A stretch of 64,000 nt of DNA from Sodalis ligni (GCF_016865525.2 NZ_CP075169.1:434337-498336); one strand, 5' to 3'; shown: positions 36,536-47,497, counted from the first letter of the stretch. Program-made: numbers and translations. The notes: generated by a model from the sequence alone, not told the origin.

Positions 36536-37450
36536 TTAAGTCTCTAGCCAGTTGCCATGCAATGCGGGGAAATACTCCGTCACCCAATCGACAAATGCCC
36601 TTACCTGCGGGGCAAGATGCATCCTGCTGGGATAAAGCACGGATATGGGTCTTGGTTTGGGACGGTACTGCGGCAGCACTTCCACCAGGGCGCCGCTGGA
36701 AATATGATGGTCAACGCTTACCCCCAGCGCCTGGAGTATGCCGAAGCCGGCCAGACCGGCTTCGATGTAGGCCGCCGAGTCATTGACAAGAATCCCCGAG
36801 CGCAGATTAATCACGCGCTCTTTGCCATTGACCAGAAAACGCCATTCCAACGGCTTTCGCGACGCGCCGGAGAAATAATTCACCGCCTGGTGCCGGGCAA
36901 GCTCGTCCAAGGTCGCCGGATTGCCGAATTCAAGTAAATAACCCGGCGAGGCGCAGGTTATAAGGGGCGCCATGCCGATTCTTCGTCCTACCATGCTTGT
37001 GTTGGGCAGTTCACCCAGCCGGACGACGCAATCAACGCCTTCGGCAATAAGATCAATGGTGCGATCGGTGACTCCCAGAATCAACGAAATATCGGGATAG
37101 GTGCGGTTGAAGTCCCGCAGACTGGCCATAAAGCATGATTGGGCCAAAGCCACCGGCAGATCAATCCGCAGTCGTCCGCAGATATTCTCGTCATTGGCCG
37201 AGAACAGCGAGGTGGCCTCGGCGATGTCGTTCAATATATCCGTCACGCGGCCGTAAAACGCCTCGCCCTCCGCTGTAAGGATGACCTTGCGGGTGGTGCG
37301 ATGGAAAAGGCGTACCCCCAGCGATGCTTCCAATTCCTGGATAATATGCGTGACGTGAGGGCGGTTTATCTGCATGGCATTGGCCGTCTTGGTAAAACTG
37401 CCAAGATCGGCCAGCCTGGCAAACACCCGTAGTGATTGGAGTAATTCCAT
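36536..37450 (-). CDS. LysR-family transcriptional regulator
   Basis: A 304-residue LysR protein starting MELLQSLRVFARLADLGSF, with helix-turn-helix (FTKTANAMQINRPHVTHIIQELEASLG) and an effector-binding domain from about residue 88. I prefer ATG 37450 over the longer frame because family members begin this way. It is codirectional with the dehydrogenase gene, whose regulator it probably is; the CrgA/DsdC-like group responds to small molecules. Confidence 0.9.
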   Translation of the reverse strand: MELLQSLRVFARLADLGSFTKTANAMQINRPHVTHIIQELEASLGVRLFHRTTRKVILTAEGEAFYGRVTDILNDIAEATSLFSANDENICGRLRIDLPVALAQSCFMASLRDFNRTYPDISLILGVTDRTIDLIAEGVDCVVRLGELPNTSMVGRRIGMAPLITCASPGYLLEFGNPATLDELARHQAVNYFSGASRKPLEWRFLVNGKERVINLRSGILVNDSAAYIEAGLAGFGILQALGVSVDHHISSGALVEVLPQYRPKPRPISVLYPSRMHLAPQVRAFVDWVTEYFPALHGNWLET

Positions 37451-37591
37451 AACGCCCTTTGGTTCGATGCCGGCGGCTGCGCAAGCGTGGGGATAGTGTA
37501 TTTTACAGGTAAGAGGGACGACTTTGTCATTACCCCCGGTTGGTTTTAACATTTAATCGCCTATTTTTCCACCTAAGTCAGTAAGGTGGAA

Positions 37592-37702
37592 AACCCGGCT
37601 GGAAAAACTGAAAGAGCTGGAGCTTTATACGGAACAGGCGGATTTTTCGCGCTCAATACCAGCAAAGCAAACACGAAAATAAACAAAAGCCGGCGGCGAA
37701 AA
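37592..37702 (+). pseudogene. Decayed 111-bp fragment of malP
   Basis: It aligns base for base with malP 42992-43102 at roughly 88% identity, in the same orientation. The malP frame is broken here. It shows past duplication of malP sequence around this site. Confidence 0.85.
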
Positions 37703-37844
37703 TTTTCTTGTAAAGAAAGACGAAAATTAAAAGATGATCTCCTGATGGCCGTTTATAATAGACCCTCAAGTCCGCATATAAGGTTCGTTAAACATATTCT
37801 AAGAGTATATGATAATGCATCATTCAATTACGTTAAAAAGGATA

Positions 37845-39370
37845 ATGGGAATGTTTTCTACATTAAAATCTTTAAATGTTGACCTACCTTTAGGATCTAA
37901 AATGTCTCTATTTGTTCCTCTGAACAAAACAAATCCAAAGGTATTTTGCTTCTCTGACAAATGTAGAAGGTTGCTGTTATCCCATAAACAATACGACTCA
38001 AGAAACGAGAAGTGAATCATCTAATTTTATAAAATCTGAAGACATGAAAACGCCGTCTGAAAAGAACATAGGCGAACGTTTTTATTTCATCGATAAAATT
38101 AAAAGATAACCCTTATGTTATTCACATTACCGCCAAACAAATTCAGAGTATACCCCATCGATTTGAAATAGTCGAAGACACGAACATATCGTCATTGAAG
38201 TCCGACATCATGCTAAAATCTGATAAAGAAAAATATGACAATCATATTAGGAAATTAAAAGGTAGTTTTGAAAACCCAATGATAAAAAGTAAAGGTGTTG
38301 AGACAAAAGGATTGGACATACTCACGATTCTAAACGAGAATTCAAGATATGATGGAAATTCGCATTCTAATTATTCTTGTAATGATGAATTAAATATGAC
38401 TTTACAGGAAGGATTAAATCCCAATTTCATTGCGGCATTAACATCGGAAGATCAGTATATTGAATTTAAACATGCTTTAGGTTTTTTTAATAAAAAAGAT
38501 AATGCTATCTGTTTTTATTTTTCTCGTGGAGAATCTGTAAAGTTAAAATTAAATGAGAAGGGATTGCTTTTACGTTCCTCAGGTAAAAGCTTAAACATGC
38601 TTAAGATTTTTGATGCGGGAATACTAAAGCCTCGACTAGCAAACAGAATGCGAATTGATATTAGAGATGTTATAGAAGATACCGAACCAGTGGAACTGAA
38701 AATTGTAAATTCTAATGGATTCATCAGATTGCTGGAAATTGTGCTCAAAAAAGTCCGTGATTTATACAAGGGCAGTCAATATAAATCAACTAATAAAATA
38801 CGGAACCATTTAAGTTCAGATGTCGAAGATGAAAGGCACCGTCGACTAAACGTGGCGAGAAACGAAACAGAAAACCTGGACATTAATCTGATAAAATCAA
38901 TTGAGCTTGAAACAGGGAATTGTGGCGAAATGGCACACATTGCTTTAGCTATATGTCAAAAATATAAGTTAAATCCGCTTTTGATAGAATATGACACAAA
39001 GGAGGGTTTTTCTCATACGGTGTGTGGGGTGAGTGTAGATGGGAGCATGTATATTTTGGATCCTTGGGCGAATATTCTCAGTGAAGATAATAAACATAGA
39101 ACTATGTTAGAATCCAAACTATCAAAATGGAACAGTGTGGGTAAACTAGTTATTAAACCCTTTAATGCTACATCGACTTCTGAATCATCTCCAAAGGGGT
39201 TAGATGGATTGCCGGTATCTCCAGGCGAAGCTCAGTCATTAGTGGTAACTGGACGCTTTAATTATACGTACGATATCGTAAGTAATAGTTTTATCGATTT
39301 TATTGAGAAAAAACTGGCGCAAAAATTAACAAAATTATACCTTGAAAAAGACGCTCTTCAAGAGATGTAA
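37845..39370 (+). pseudogene. AT-rich toxin/effector-like gene with transglutaminase-like Cys-His-Asp domain (N-terminal frameshifts)
   Basis: A clean frame 38195-39370 (391 residues) is preceded by two coding-like segments in other frames (from ATG 37845 or 37851 to about 37968, then to about 38105); skipping one base near 37968 and one near 38107 joins them into about 508 codons. Within the 391-residue part, Cys243 in GNCGEMAHIA, His274 in GFSHTV and Asp289 in ILDPWA have the spacing of transglutaminase-like/papain-like enzymes. GC is far below the neighbours, suggesting transfer. Activity could be proteolysis, deamidation or cross-linking; no known effector recognised. Confidence 0.55.
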
Positions 39371-39706
39371 TACTCTCGTGTCTTATAAATAAATTAGCCG
39401 CCTTTACTGATTGGCAGAGGTTATTATAGGCGGCTTTCGGCATCGCTATGGCGCGTTATAGCCCTTAAGGCGGGCCATGCCGCTATCCGTCTTACCCCCC
39501 CTGGCGGCACAAGCAAAGCTGAACGGACCACAATCTTCCTTCCCAAACCCCGTCAGCACGAAAAAATGACTTTATCCCAGGGCATGGGGGATGTGCTGGC
39601 GGACATGTTATGATGGTAATCAGTTAATTATCGCGGTGGGTGGCTGAATCGTTCAGGTTGACGCCGTGCACCGTCAAATATAACAATCAGGGATAACCCC
39701 AGCACT
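39371..39706. other. Intergenic region upstream of glpG
   Basis: It holds a hairpin GCCGCC...GGCGGC after the effector-like gene (39397-39435), a likely transcript end. No glpE (rhodanese) gene, which precedes glpG in E. coli, is found here. The glpG promoter should lie near 39600-39690. Confidence 0.5.
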
Positions 39707-40552
39707 ATGATCCGTGTAACGACCTTATCCAATCCCCGCCTGGCCCAGGCGTTTATCGATTATATGAAAAGTCAGGGCGTGACGATGGAAATGCAGCTGC
39801 AAGGGCGCGCGGCGGAGTTGTGGCTGGCCGACGACGGGGAATTGGCCCGTGTGGAGGCGGCATTGGAGATCTTTTTGCAGGATCCGCTGCACCCGCGCTA
39901 CCAGGCGGCCAGCTGGCATTCAGGAACCGTGGGGCGCGGGCACTTCCGGCCTCAGCCCACATCCTGGCTGCCGGCCCTGCGCAGCAAGGCCGGGCCGCTG
40001 ACCCTGGGCCTGACGATAGCCTGCGTGCTGGTCTATATACTGATGAACGTCCTGGGGGATGAGGTGGTGATGCGCTGGCTGGCCTTTCCCGCCGACCAGT
40101 CCCAGCGCGCGCAGCCGTGGCGCTGGGTAAGCCATATTCTGTTGCATTTTTCGCTGCTGCATTTATTGTTCAATCTGGTGTGGTGGTGGTATCTCGGCAG
40201 TGCGATGGAAAAATATCGCGGCTGGCTGCCGCTGGCGGTATTGACCTTGTTGTCGGCGGCAATCAGCGGGTTGGTGCAATTCCATTTCAGCGGCGCCTTG
40301 TTCGGCGGTCTCTCCGGCGTGGTCTATGCTCTGATGGGATATGTCTGGTGGTATGGCGAGAAAAATCCCGGCGGTCCGCTCCAGATGCCGCGCGGCGTCA
40401 TCGTTTTCGCGTTGCTGTGGCTTATTGCCGGTTATTTCGATATTTTAGGCATCGCGATAGCCAATGCCGCCCATGTGGCAGGCTTGGCCATCGGGTTGTT
40501 AATGGCTTTCTGGGATACTCGCCGTAAAACAGGGGCAGGTCGCCATCGGTAA
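39707..40552 (+). CDS. glpG: Rhomboid intramembrane serine protease GlpG
   Basis: A 281-residue protein with an N-terminal cytosolic domain and six membrane helices. Ser203 in [12 protein letters not shown] and His256 in [12 protein letters not shown] form the catalytic dyad, and His151/Asn155 in HLLFNL lie in the oxyanion region, matching E. coli Ser201, His254, His150 and Asn154. It cleaves membrane proteins in the inner membrane. It is followed by glpR after 24 bases, as in E. coli. Confidence 0.95.
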   Translation: MIRVTTLSNPRLAQAFIDYMKSQGVTMEMQLQGRAAELWLADDGELARVEAALEIFLQDPLHPRYQAASWHSGTVGRGHFRPQPTSWLPALRSKAGPLTLGLTIACVLVYILMNVLGDEVVMRWLAFPADQSQRAQPWRWVSHILLHFSLLHLLFNLVWWWYLGSAMEKYRGWLPLAVLTLLSAAISGLVQFHFSGALFGGLSGVVYALMGYVWWYGEKNPGGPLQMPRGVIVFALLWLIAGYFDILGIAIANAAHVAGLAIGLLMAFWDTRRKTGAGRHR

Positions 40553-40576
40553 CGGTAGGGCAGCAGAGGAATTCAC

Positions 40577-41335
40577 GTGAAGCAAACGCAGCGGCATGAT
40601 GCCATTATCGAGTTGGTACGTCGGCAGGGTTATGTCAGTACTGAAGAATTAGTGGAACATTTTGCGGTCAGTCCGCAAACCATCCGGCGCGATCTGAACG
40701 AACTGGCCGAGATCAATAAAATCCATCGCCACCATGGCGGGGCGGCTTTGCCTTCCAGCTCTGTTAATACCGCCTATCACGATCGCAAGGCCATGTGGTC
40801 GGCGGAAAAAGCGCGCATCGCCCAGCGGGTTGCGGCCCAAATCCCCAATGGCGCGACGCTGTTTATCGATATCGGCACCACGCCCGAAGCGGTGGCCCAC
40901 GCATTGTTGGACCACAAGGATCTGCGGGTAGTGACCAATAACCTGAACGTTGCCACGCTGTTGACCGCGAAAGAGGATTTCCGCCTGATACTGGCCGGCG
41001 GCGAGGTGCGTACCCGCGATGGCGGCATCATGGGGGAAGCCACGCTGGACTTTATCTCCCAGTTCCGGCTGGATTACGGCATTCTCGGTATCAGCGGTAT
41101 CGATATGGATGGTTCGCTGCTGGAGTTCGATTATCACGAGGTCCGCACCAAACGGGCCATTATCGATAATTCCCGCTGCGTGATGCTGGTTACCGACCAC
41201 TCTAAATTCGGTCGTAACGCCATGGTTAATCTGGGGAAAATGTCACTGATAGATTATCTGTTCACCGATAAGATGCCCCCGCCCAGCGTGATGAGCATCA
41301 TTGAACAATCCGAGGTGAAGCTGGAGCTGTGCTAG
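40577..41335 (+). CDS. glpR: Glycerol-3-phosphate regulon repressor GlpR
   Basis: A 252-residue DeoR-family protein of the same length as E. coli GlpR. Helix-turn-helix in YVSTEELVEHFAVSPQTIRRDLNEL, then a sugar-phosphate-binding domain with the family motif FIDIGTTPEAVA. Represses glycerol 3-phosphate uptake and use genes until glycerol 3-phosphate binds. Cotranscription with glpG is likely. Confidence 0.95.
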   Translation: MKQTQRHDAIIELVRRQGYVSTEELVEHFAVSPQTIRRDLNELAEINKIHRHHGGAALPSSSVNTAYHDRKAMWSAEKARIAQRVAAQIPNGATLFIDIGTTPEAVAHALLDHKDLRVVTNNLNVATLLTAKEDFRLILAGGEVRTRDGGIMGEATLDFISQFRLDYGILGISGIDMDGSLLEFDYHEVRTKRAIIDNSRCVMLVTDHSKFGRNAMVNLGKMSLIDYLFTDKMPPPSVMSIIEQSEVKLELC

Positions 41336-41540
41336 GCCCGGCCCGGCGTAAAAAGCAGCGGCGATCTCACCTTTTCAAGGCCGTTGACTATTCTTTGATC
41401 ATCACAAACAAAACACTGTTTTTTTACGATAACTTGATATATCCATTTTATGGGGTTGTCCGTGATAATGACATGCCAGTGGGATGTCTTGCCGTATCCG
41501 GCGTTGATCAACTTATAACCAACAGGATAGAGACGCTCTT
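41336..41540. promoter_or_regulatory. malP upstream region
   Basis: In E. coli this gap holds malT and the MalT-activated malPQ promoter. Here glpR is followed by malP after 205 bases with no malT and I see no convincing MalT box. AT-rich stretches near 41400-41460 may hold a promoter. Confidence 0.35.
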
Positions 41541-43949
41541 ATGCCGAAAAACAAATTTGATAAAGCTGCCTTTCAGGCTGCCCTGGATCGGCGGTGGCAA
41601 CATCTTGGCCTGCAAAATGCCCAGGAGATGACGCCGTTCCAGTGGTGGGATGCGGTCAGCGCCGCGGTCAACGAATTGATCCCCTGGCAACCGGCCACCG
41701 GCAGGCGGGACAGAAAAAATCCCCGTCACGTGAATTATCTTTCCATGGAATTCCTGATCGGCCGCCTCACCGGCAATAACCTCATTAATCTGGGCTGGTT
41801 CGATCCGGTCAAAAAGATCCTCGACGGCTATGGCATCAATCTAGGCGATCTCCTGGAGCAGGAAGTGGATCCGGCGTTGGGCAACGGTGGGTTGGGCCGG
41901 CTGGCGGCCTGTTATATGGATTCCATGGCAACGGTGGGACAGGATGCCATCGGCTACGGGCTGAATTATCAATACGGCTTGTTCCGCCAGCGGTTTGCCT
42001 CCGGCGAGCAGTTTGAAACGCCGGATGACTGGCATCGTGAATCCTACCCCTGGTTCCGGCATAATCCGTCGTTAACCGTCCAGGTTGGGCTGGGGGGGCG
42101 TCTGGAAAAGAATGAGCAGGGGGAGGTGGACTGGGAACCGGCGTTTACCCTGAACGGCGAGGCCTGGGACCTGCCGGTGGTGGGTTATGAAAACGGCATT
42201 ACCCTGCCGCTGCGGTTATGGCAGGCGACGCATCCCCATCCCTTTGATTTATCGCTTTTTAATGATGGAAAATTTCTCAAGGCGGAGCAGGCGGGTATAG
42301 ACGCCGCCAAGCTGACGAAGGTACTTTATCCCAATGATAATCATCTGGAAGGAAAGCAGCTCCGGCTGATGCAGCAGTATTTCCAGTGCGCCTGCTCGGT
42401 GGCGGATATCCTGCGCCGGCATCATTTGGCCGGCCGTTCGATACACAGCCTGCCTGATTATGAAGTGATCCAGCTCAACGACACCCATCCCACCATCGCC
42501 ATTCCCGAAATGCTGCGGATTCTGCTGGATGAGCATCAATTATCCTGGCAGGAAGCCTGGCATATCACTTCGCGCACCTTCGCCTATACCAATCACACCC
42601 TGATGCCTGAAGCGCTGGAGCGCTGGGATGAAAAACTGGTACGCACGCTGCTGCCGCGCCACTACGCCATCATTCAGCAGATCGACCGGGAATTCAAAAA
42701 GCTTGTGCAAGCGCATTGGCCGGACGATGAAGAGGTGTGGAGTAAGGTGGCGGTGCGGTACGATAAGCAGATCCGGATGGCCAACCTGTGCGTGGTGTGC
42801 GGCTTCGCCGTCAACGGCGTCGCCGCGTTGCATTCCGATTTGGTGAAAACCGATCTTTTCCCGGAATATTTTGCGCTTTGGCCGCAAAAATTTCATAACG
42901 TGACCAACGGCATTACCCCGCGCCGCTGGCTTAAACAGTGCAATCCGGCGCTGGCGAGACTCATTGACGATACCATCGGCAAAGGATGGGTAACCCGGCT
43001 GGAAAAACTGAAAGAGCTGGAGCCTTATGCGGAACAGGCGGATTTTTGCGCGCAGTACCAACAAATCAAGCACGATAATAAACAGAAGCTGGCGGCGAAA
43101 ATCAAGCAATTAACCGATATCACCGTCAACCCCGAAGCGCTTTTCGACGTGCAAATCAAACGGTTGCACGAGTACAAACGCCAGCATCTGAATTTATTGC
43201 ATATTTTGTCCCTGTACCGTCAGTTGCGCAGCGATCCTAGCCTGGATATCGTGCCGCGGGTCGTGCTCTTTGGCGCCAAGGCCGCGCCGGGATATGCGCT
43301 GGCAAAAAATATTATTTATGCTATCAACCAGTTGGCTGAAAAGATCAATAACGACCCCAAGATAAACGACCGGCTCAAGGTGGTCTTTCTGCCGGATTAC
43401 CGGGTATCGGTGGCGGAGTGGATGATTCCGGCCGCTGATCTGTCGGAACAGATTTCCACCGCCGGTAAAGAAGCCTCCGGCACCGGCAATATGAAGCTGG
43501 CGCTGAACGGCGCGTTGACCATCGGCACGCTGGATGGCGCCAATGTGGAAATCGCCGAACAGGTGGGAGAAGATCATATCTTTATCTTCGGTAATACCGT
43601 GCCGCAGGTGAAAACCCTGCTGGCTTCCGGTTATAAGCCGGCGCAATTGTTGAAAAAGGATAAAAACCTGAAGGCGTTGCTCACCGAACTGGGCAGCGGC
43701 TTATATAGCAATAAGCACAAACACGCTTTTGATCCTTTGCTGCAAAGTCTGCAACAGGGCGGCGATCCCTACCTGGTGCTGGCGGATTTCGCCGCCTATT
43801 GCGAGGCGCAGCAGCGTGTGGACGCGCTATTCCGCCGCCCGGAAGAGTGGACCCACAGCGCGGTGCTGAATACCGCGCGGGTGGGATTTTTCAGTTCCGA
43901 TCGTTCGGTTCGCGATTATCAGCAGCGCATCTGGCAGGCAAAACGTTAA
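41541..43949 (+). CDS. malP: Maltodextrin phosphorylase
   Basis: An 802-residue glycogen/maltodextrin phosphorylase, close to the 797 of E. coli MalP. The active site [14 protein letters not shown] region and the PLP-lysine motif [14 protein letters not shown] are intact. It releases glucose 1-phosphate from maltodextrins in the cytosol. malQ follows after 9 bases in an operon. A damaged 111-bp copy of its middle part lies at 37592. Confidence 0.95.
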   Translation: MPKNKFDKAAFQAALDRRWQHLGLQNAQEMTPFQWWDAVSAAVNELIPWQPATGRRDRKNPRHVNYLSMEFLIGRLTGNNLINLGWFDPVKKILDGYGINLGDLLEQEVDPALGNGGLGRLAACYMDSMATVGQDAIGYGLNYQYGLFRQRFASGEQFETPDDWHRESYPWFRHNPSLTVQVGLGGRLEKNEQGEVDWEPAFTLNGEAWDLPVVGYENGITLPLRLWQATHPHPFDLSLFNDGKFLKAEQAGIDAAKLTKVLYPNDNHLEGKQLRLMQQYFQCACSVADILRRHHLAGRSIHSLPDYEVIQLNDTHPTIAIPEMLRILLDEHQLSWQEAWHITSRTFAYTNHTLMPEALERWDEKLVRTLLPRHYAIIQQIDREFKKLVQAHWPDDEEVWSKVAVRYDKQIRMANLCVVCGFAVNGVAALHSDLVKTDLFPEYFALWPQKFHNVTNGITPRRWLKQCNPALARLIDDTIGKGWVTRLEKLKELEPYAEQADFCAQYQQIKHDNKQKLAAKIKQLTDITVNPEALFDVQIKRLHEYKRQHLNLLHILSLYRQLRSDPSLDIVPRVVLFGAKAAPGYALAKNIIYAINQLAEKINNDPKINDRLKVVFLPDYRVSVAEWMIPAADLSEQISTAGKEASGTGNMKLALNGALTIGTLDGANVEIAEQVGEDHIFIFGNTVPQVKTLLASGYKPAQLLKKDKNLKALLTELGSGLYSNKHKHAFDPLLQSLQQGGDPYLVLADFAAYCEAQQRVDALFRRPEEWTHSAVLNTARVGFFSSDRSVRDYQQRIWQAKR

Positions 43950-43958
43950 GGAGCAGCG

Positions 43959-46067
43959 ATGGATCCCAAGGTATTGGATCAGGCCGCCGAGCGGGCGGGG
44001 ATTATTCCGGAATATATTGACGCCTGGGGACAGCGCAAAGTAATCAGCACCGAGACCAAACGGCAATTGCTTAACGCCATGGCCGGTGTTACCGACGATC
44101 TCGCCCTGGCGGCGCCGCTGCCGCCGGTATGGGTAGTCAGGGAAGGGGAAAGCGCCGTGCTGTCGGTGGCGTTAAGCGAACCGGCGGATTGGGTATTAAC
44201 CGAGGAAACCGGCCGGCAGCATGCAGGCTACCTCAGCGGCGGCCGGTTAGCGTTGCCTGCCGGGCTGCCGGCCGGTTATCACCGTCTCGCCCTGCGCAGG
44301 GAACTGCGCCACTGGAGCTGCCAGGTGATTGTCGCGCCGCCCCGTTGTTATGAGCCGGCGGCGTTGCTGGCGGGCCATAAGCTTTGGGGCGCCACCATCC
44401 AGCTTTACACCCTGCGTTCGCAGCGGAATTGGGGAGTGGGGGATTTTGGCGATCTGGCGCTGATGATTGAGGGCACAGCGAAAAACGGCGGCGCCTTTGT
44501 CGGCCTTAACCCCATCCATGCGCTGTATCCCGCGTTGCCGGGCTGGGCCAGTCCCTACAGTCCCTCTTCCCGGCGCTGGCTGAATATTATTTATATCGAT
44601 GTGGGCGCACTGGATGATTTCCAGCAAAGCTCCGCTGCGCAGCAATGGTGGTGTCTGCCGGAAACCCAGGGGACCTTGTCCGCGCTGCGTGACGGCGATC
44701 TGGTCGACTATGCCGGGGTGATGGCGTTAAAACTCAGTGGATTAACCCTTGCCTTTCGGCACTTCATCACCCGCGGCCCGGAAGACCCGCAGCGTCGTTC
44801 ATTCGAGGCGTTTGTCAGGGAGGGCGGCGAAAGCCTGCGGTTTCAGTCGACGTTTGATGCGCTGCATCGCCATCTTACCCTGGCGGGCCATCCGACGGAG
44901 GGCTGGCAGCAATGGCCGGAGCCCTTCCGCCAGGTTGACAGTGACGAAGTGCGCGAGTTCCGTCTAAAGCATCACCAGGACATCCGGTTTTTCAGCTATC
45001 TGCAATGGCTGGCGGCGCGGCAGTTTGATGACTGTTTCCAGCTCAGCCGCCGCTTGAATATGCCTATCGGATTGTATCGCGATTTGGCGGTTGGCGTCAG
45101 CGCCGGGGGGATGGAAACCTGGAGCGATCGCACGCTTTATCGCCTCGAGGTGTCCGTCGGTGCGCCGCCGGACCGGCTCGGTCCCCAAGGGCAGAATTGG
45201 AGCCTGCCGCCGCAGGATCCCAATGTGCTTTTCGCTCGCGCTTATGAACCCTTTATCACCATGCTGCGCGCCAATATGCGCCACTGCGGCGCACTGCGCA
45301 TTGATCATGTGATGTCTCTGCTGCGATTGTGGTGGGTCCCGCTGGCGGGTAGCCCGCAGCAAGGGGCCTATGTCCGTTATCCGGTGGATGATTTACTGGC
45401 GGTATTGGCTCTGGAAAGCCATCGGCAGCAGTGCATGGTTATCGGTGAGGATTTGGGCACCGTTCCCCAGGAGATCACCGCCAAATTGCAGGCCGCGGGC
45501 ATCTATTCATATAAGGTGCTGTTTTTCGAGCGCAAAGATCCCGCGCAATACCGGGCTCCCGATGAATATGTCCCGCAGGCCATGGCTACCCTGACCACCC
45601 ATGATTTAGCCACCCTGCGGGGATTCTGGCAACTGGAGGATTTGCGGCTGGGCAACAGGCTGCATCTATACGCCGACGACGCAATCTATCAGCGCCTGCT
45701 GGCGGACCGGCAAAAAGCCCGGCAGGCATTGCTTGATGCCCTGCATGCGTGGAAATGCGTACCGGCCAAATTAGGCAAGAATGCCGAGCGAGTGGTCATG
45801 TCGCCGATTCTGAACCGGGGAGCCCATCGTTATCTGGCGCTCAGCCAATCGGCTTTGCTGGGGCTGCAGCCGGAGGACTGGCTGGATATGGCGCTGCCGG
45901 TTAATGTGCCGGGCACCACCGATCAATATCCCAACTGGCGGCGAAAACTGGTGCGCGAGGTGGCTGAAATCTTCGACGATCAGGGCATTACCAGGCTATT
46001 GCGGGAAGTGGGCCGGCTACGCAATAAAAGCGCCGACAGCCAGAATTCTTCGCCACGGCCCGAATGA
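43959..46067 (+). CDS. malQ: 4-alpha-glucanotransferase (amylomaltase)
   Basis: A 702-residue GH77 enzyme with the family motifs SPYSPSSRRWLN, ALRIDHVMSLLR with the nucleophile Asp, and GEDLGTVPQE with the acid/base Glu. It transfers glucan chains between maltodextrins and works with MalP. A GGAG ribosome site lies in the 9-base gap after malP. The stop lies inside a GGCCCG/CGGGCC hairpin. Confidence 0.95.
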   Translation: MDPKVLDQAAERAGIIPEYIDAWGQRKVISTETKRQLLNAMAGVTDDLALAAPLPPVWVVREGESAVLSVALSEPADWVLTEETGRQHAGYLSGGRLALPAGLPAGYHRLALRRELRHWSCQVIVAPPRCYEPAALLAGHKLWGATIQLYTLRSQRNWGVGDFGDLALMIEGTAKNGGAFVGLNPIHALYPALPGWASPYSPSSRRWLNIIYIDVGALDDFQQSSAAQQWWCLPETQGTLSALRDGDLVDYAGVMALKLSGLTLAFRHFITRGPEDPQRRSFEAFVREGGESLRFQSTFDALHRHLTLAGHPTEGWQQWPEPFRQVDSDEVREFRLKHHQDIRFFSYLQWLAARQFDDCFQLSRRLNMPIGLYRDLAVGVSAGGMETWSDRTLYRLEVSVGAPPDRLGPQGQNWSLPPQDPNVLFARAYEPFITMLRANMRHCGALRIDHVMSLLRLWWVPLAGSPQQGAYVRYPVDDLLAVLALESHRQQCMVIGEDLGTVPQEITAKLQAAGIYSYKVLFFERKDPAQYRAPDEYVPQAMATLTTHDLATLRGFWQLEDLRLGNRLHLYADDAIYQRLLADRQKARQALLDALHAWKCVPAKLGKNAERVVMSPILNRGAHRYLALSQSALLGLQPEDWLDMALPVNVPGTTDQYPNWRRKLVREVAEIFDDQGITRLLREVGRLRNKSADSQNSSPRPE

Positions 46068-46074
46068 CGGGCCG
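46056..46074. terminator. Hairpin at the end of malQ
   Basis: CGGCCCG pairs with CGGGCCG across AATGA, with the malQ stop codon inside the loop. The trailing sequence is A-rich rather than T-rich, so it is only a weak terminator candidate on the plus strand. Confidence 0.4.
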
Positions 46075-46128
46075 AGTAAAAAGCCAACACGCCTGCAGCC
46101 TGGAAAATGAACGGTAGCGGCGGGCGCC

Positions 46129-46704
46129 TTAATAATAGGAGTGCTCGCCGCGCTGGTGTTCGGTTAAATCGCGAACCCCTTTCAATTCAGGGAATTTTTC
46201 CAGCAATTCCTTTTCAATGCCTTCCTTGAGGGTGTAATCCACCATCGAACAGCCGTTGCAGCCGCCGCCGAATTGCAGGATGGCCAGATTATCATCGGTG
46301 ATTTCCATCAGCGTCACCTGGCCGCCGTGGCCGGCCAACTGCGGGTTGATCTGCGATTGCAGGACATATTCAACCCGTTCAATCAACGGCGCGTCATCGG
46401 AAACTTTGCGCATTTTTGCATTGGGCGCTTTCAGCGTTAACTGCGATCCTAACTTATCCGTTACAAAATCGATTTCCGCATCCTGCAAATAGGGGGCGCT
46501 AAGCTGATCGACATAAGCGGTGATTTTATCGAACGGCAGCACCGTATCAGTGGCTTCCACCGCGTCGGGAGGACAATAGGAGACGCCGCATTCCGCATTC
46601 GGGGTGCCGGGATTGATGACGAATACGCGAATTTGGGTGCCAGCTTCCTGATTGGCCAGTAATTTAGCAAAGTGTTCCTGGGCAGCATCGGTAATCCGGA
46701 TCAT
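46129..46704 (-). CDS. nfuA: Fe-S biogenesis protein NfuA
   Basis: A 191-residue protein with an A-type-like N-terminal domain and a C-terminal Nfu domain holding the CNGCSM motif (Cys149, Cys152). Length and sequence are nearly those of E. coli. It carries [4Fe-4S] clusters to target proteins under stress and iron limitation. I chose ATG 46704 ([12 protein letters not shown]) by homology over the upstream MNV start. Confidence 0.97.
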   Translation of the reverse strand: MIRITDAAQEHFAKLLANQEAGTQIRVFVINPGTPNAECGVSYCPPDAVEATDTVLPFDKITAYVDQLSAPYLQDAEIDFVTDKLGSQLTLKAPNAKMRKVSDDAPLIERVEYVLQSQINPQLAGHGGQVTLMEITDDNLAILQFGGGCNGCSMVDYTLKEGIEKELLEKFPELKGVRDLTEHQRGEHSYY

Positions 46705-46763
46705 GACATTCACTCAATAGTTGACTAATCTAGTCAGATATAATAACTCCATTAACCCGCCGA

Positions 46764-47450
46764 CTACAAGGTACGGCAGATACACCACACCTGAACGGCT
46801 TTAGCCCGCCGGGACAGCAGCAGGCGGGTCAATTCCTCCACCGTACTGCCGGTGGTGACCACATCGTCCACCAATGCCACGGTTTTCCCCGCCACATCGA
46901 TGCAGCAATCGAACGCCCCGCGCAAATTCCGGCGCCGGGCGCCGGCGTGCAGCGTTTGCTGCGGCGGCGCGGCGCGGATTCGCACCAGAGCATCGGCACG
47001 GTAATCCACCTCCAGCCAGCGGGACAGGGTATGTGCCAGCAGGTGGGTTTGATTATACCCTCTGCGCCAGTGCCGGTAAGCATGCAAAGGAACATTAAGT
47101 ATAAGCTCGGGCCGGAAAACCTGTTGTTCCCGATGTGCTTCCTGCCAGCGCAGCAGCAGCAGCCGGGCGAGGACCCGCGCCAGGCCGATGCCGCCGTGAT
47201 ATTTTAGCCTTTTTATCAACTGGCTGAGGGGGGGTTGATAATCGGTGACATACAATAGGATTTCCCAGGGCGGTGCTTTCAGGAGACAACGCCCGCAGGG
47301 GCGGCCGGCGTTCCCGGCCGGCAGGCCGCAGCGGGGACAGCACCGGTCCCTGGCGTCCAGCAGCCGGACGGCGCAGCATCGGCAGATACCCTGATGGCTG
47401 AACCAAAGCGGTTGCCGGCATAGCCAACACAGGGCGCCAATGGTTAACAT
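46764..47450 (-). CDS. gntX: ComF-family phosphoribosyltransferase-like protein GntX
   Basis: A 228-residue protein with N-terminal zinc-binding cysteine pairs (CWLC, CRCC, CPRCG, CGRC) and a phosphoribosyltransferase-like motif VALVDDVVTTGST. ComF-type proteins act in DNA uptake; in E. coli, GntX is needed for use of external DNA as nutrient. It is divergent from bioH with a 47-base gap, as in E. coli. Confidence 0.93.
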   Translation of the reverse strand: MLTIGALCWLCRQPLWFSHQGICRCCAVRLLDARDRCCPRCGLPAGNAGRPCGRCLLKAPPWEILLYVTDYQPPLSQLIKRLKYHGGIGLARVLARLLLLRWQEAHREQQVFRPELILNVPLHAYRHWRRGYNQTHLLAHTLSRWLEVDYRADALVRIRAAPPQQTLHAGARRRNLRGAFDCCIDVAGKTVALVDDVVTTGSTVEELTRLLLSRRAKAVQVWCICRTL

Positions 47451-47497
47451 AAGCCGTTTTCCTTAACCCATATCTTCAACAAAAGAGACTATAACCG

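Noticed and set aside
41336..41540. MalT box before malP
   Set aside because: No convincing GGA-type MalT site could be found by eye.
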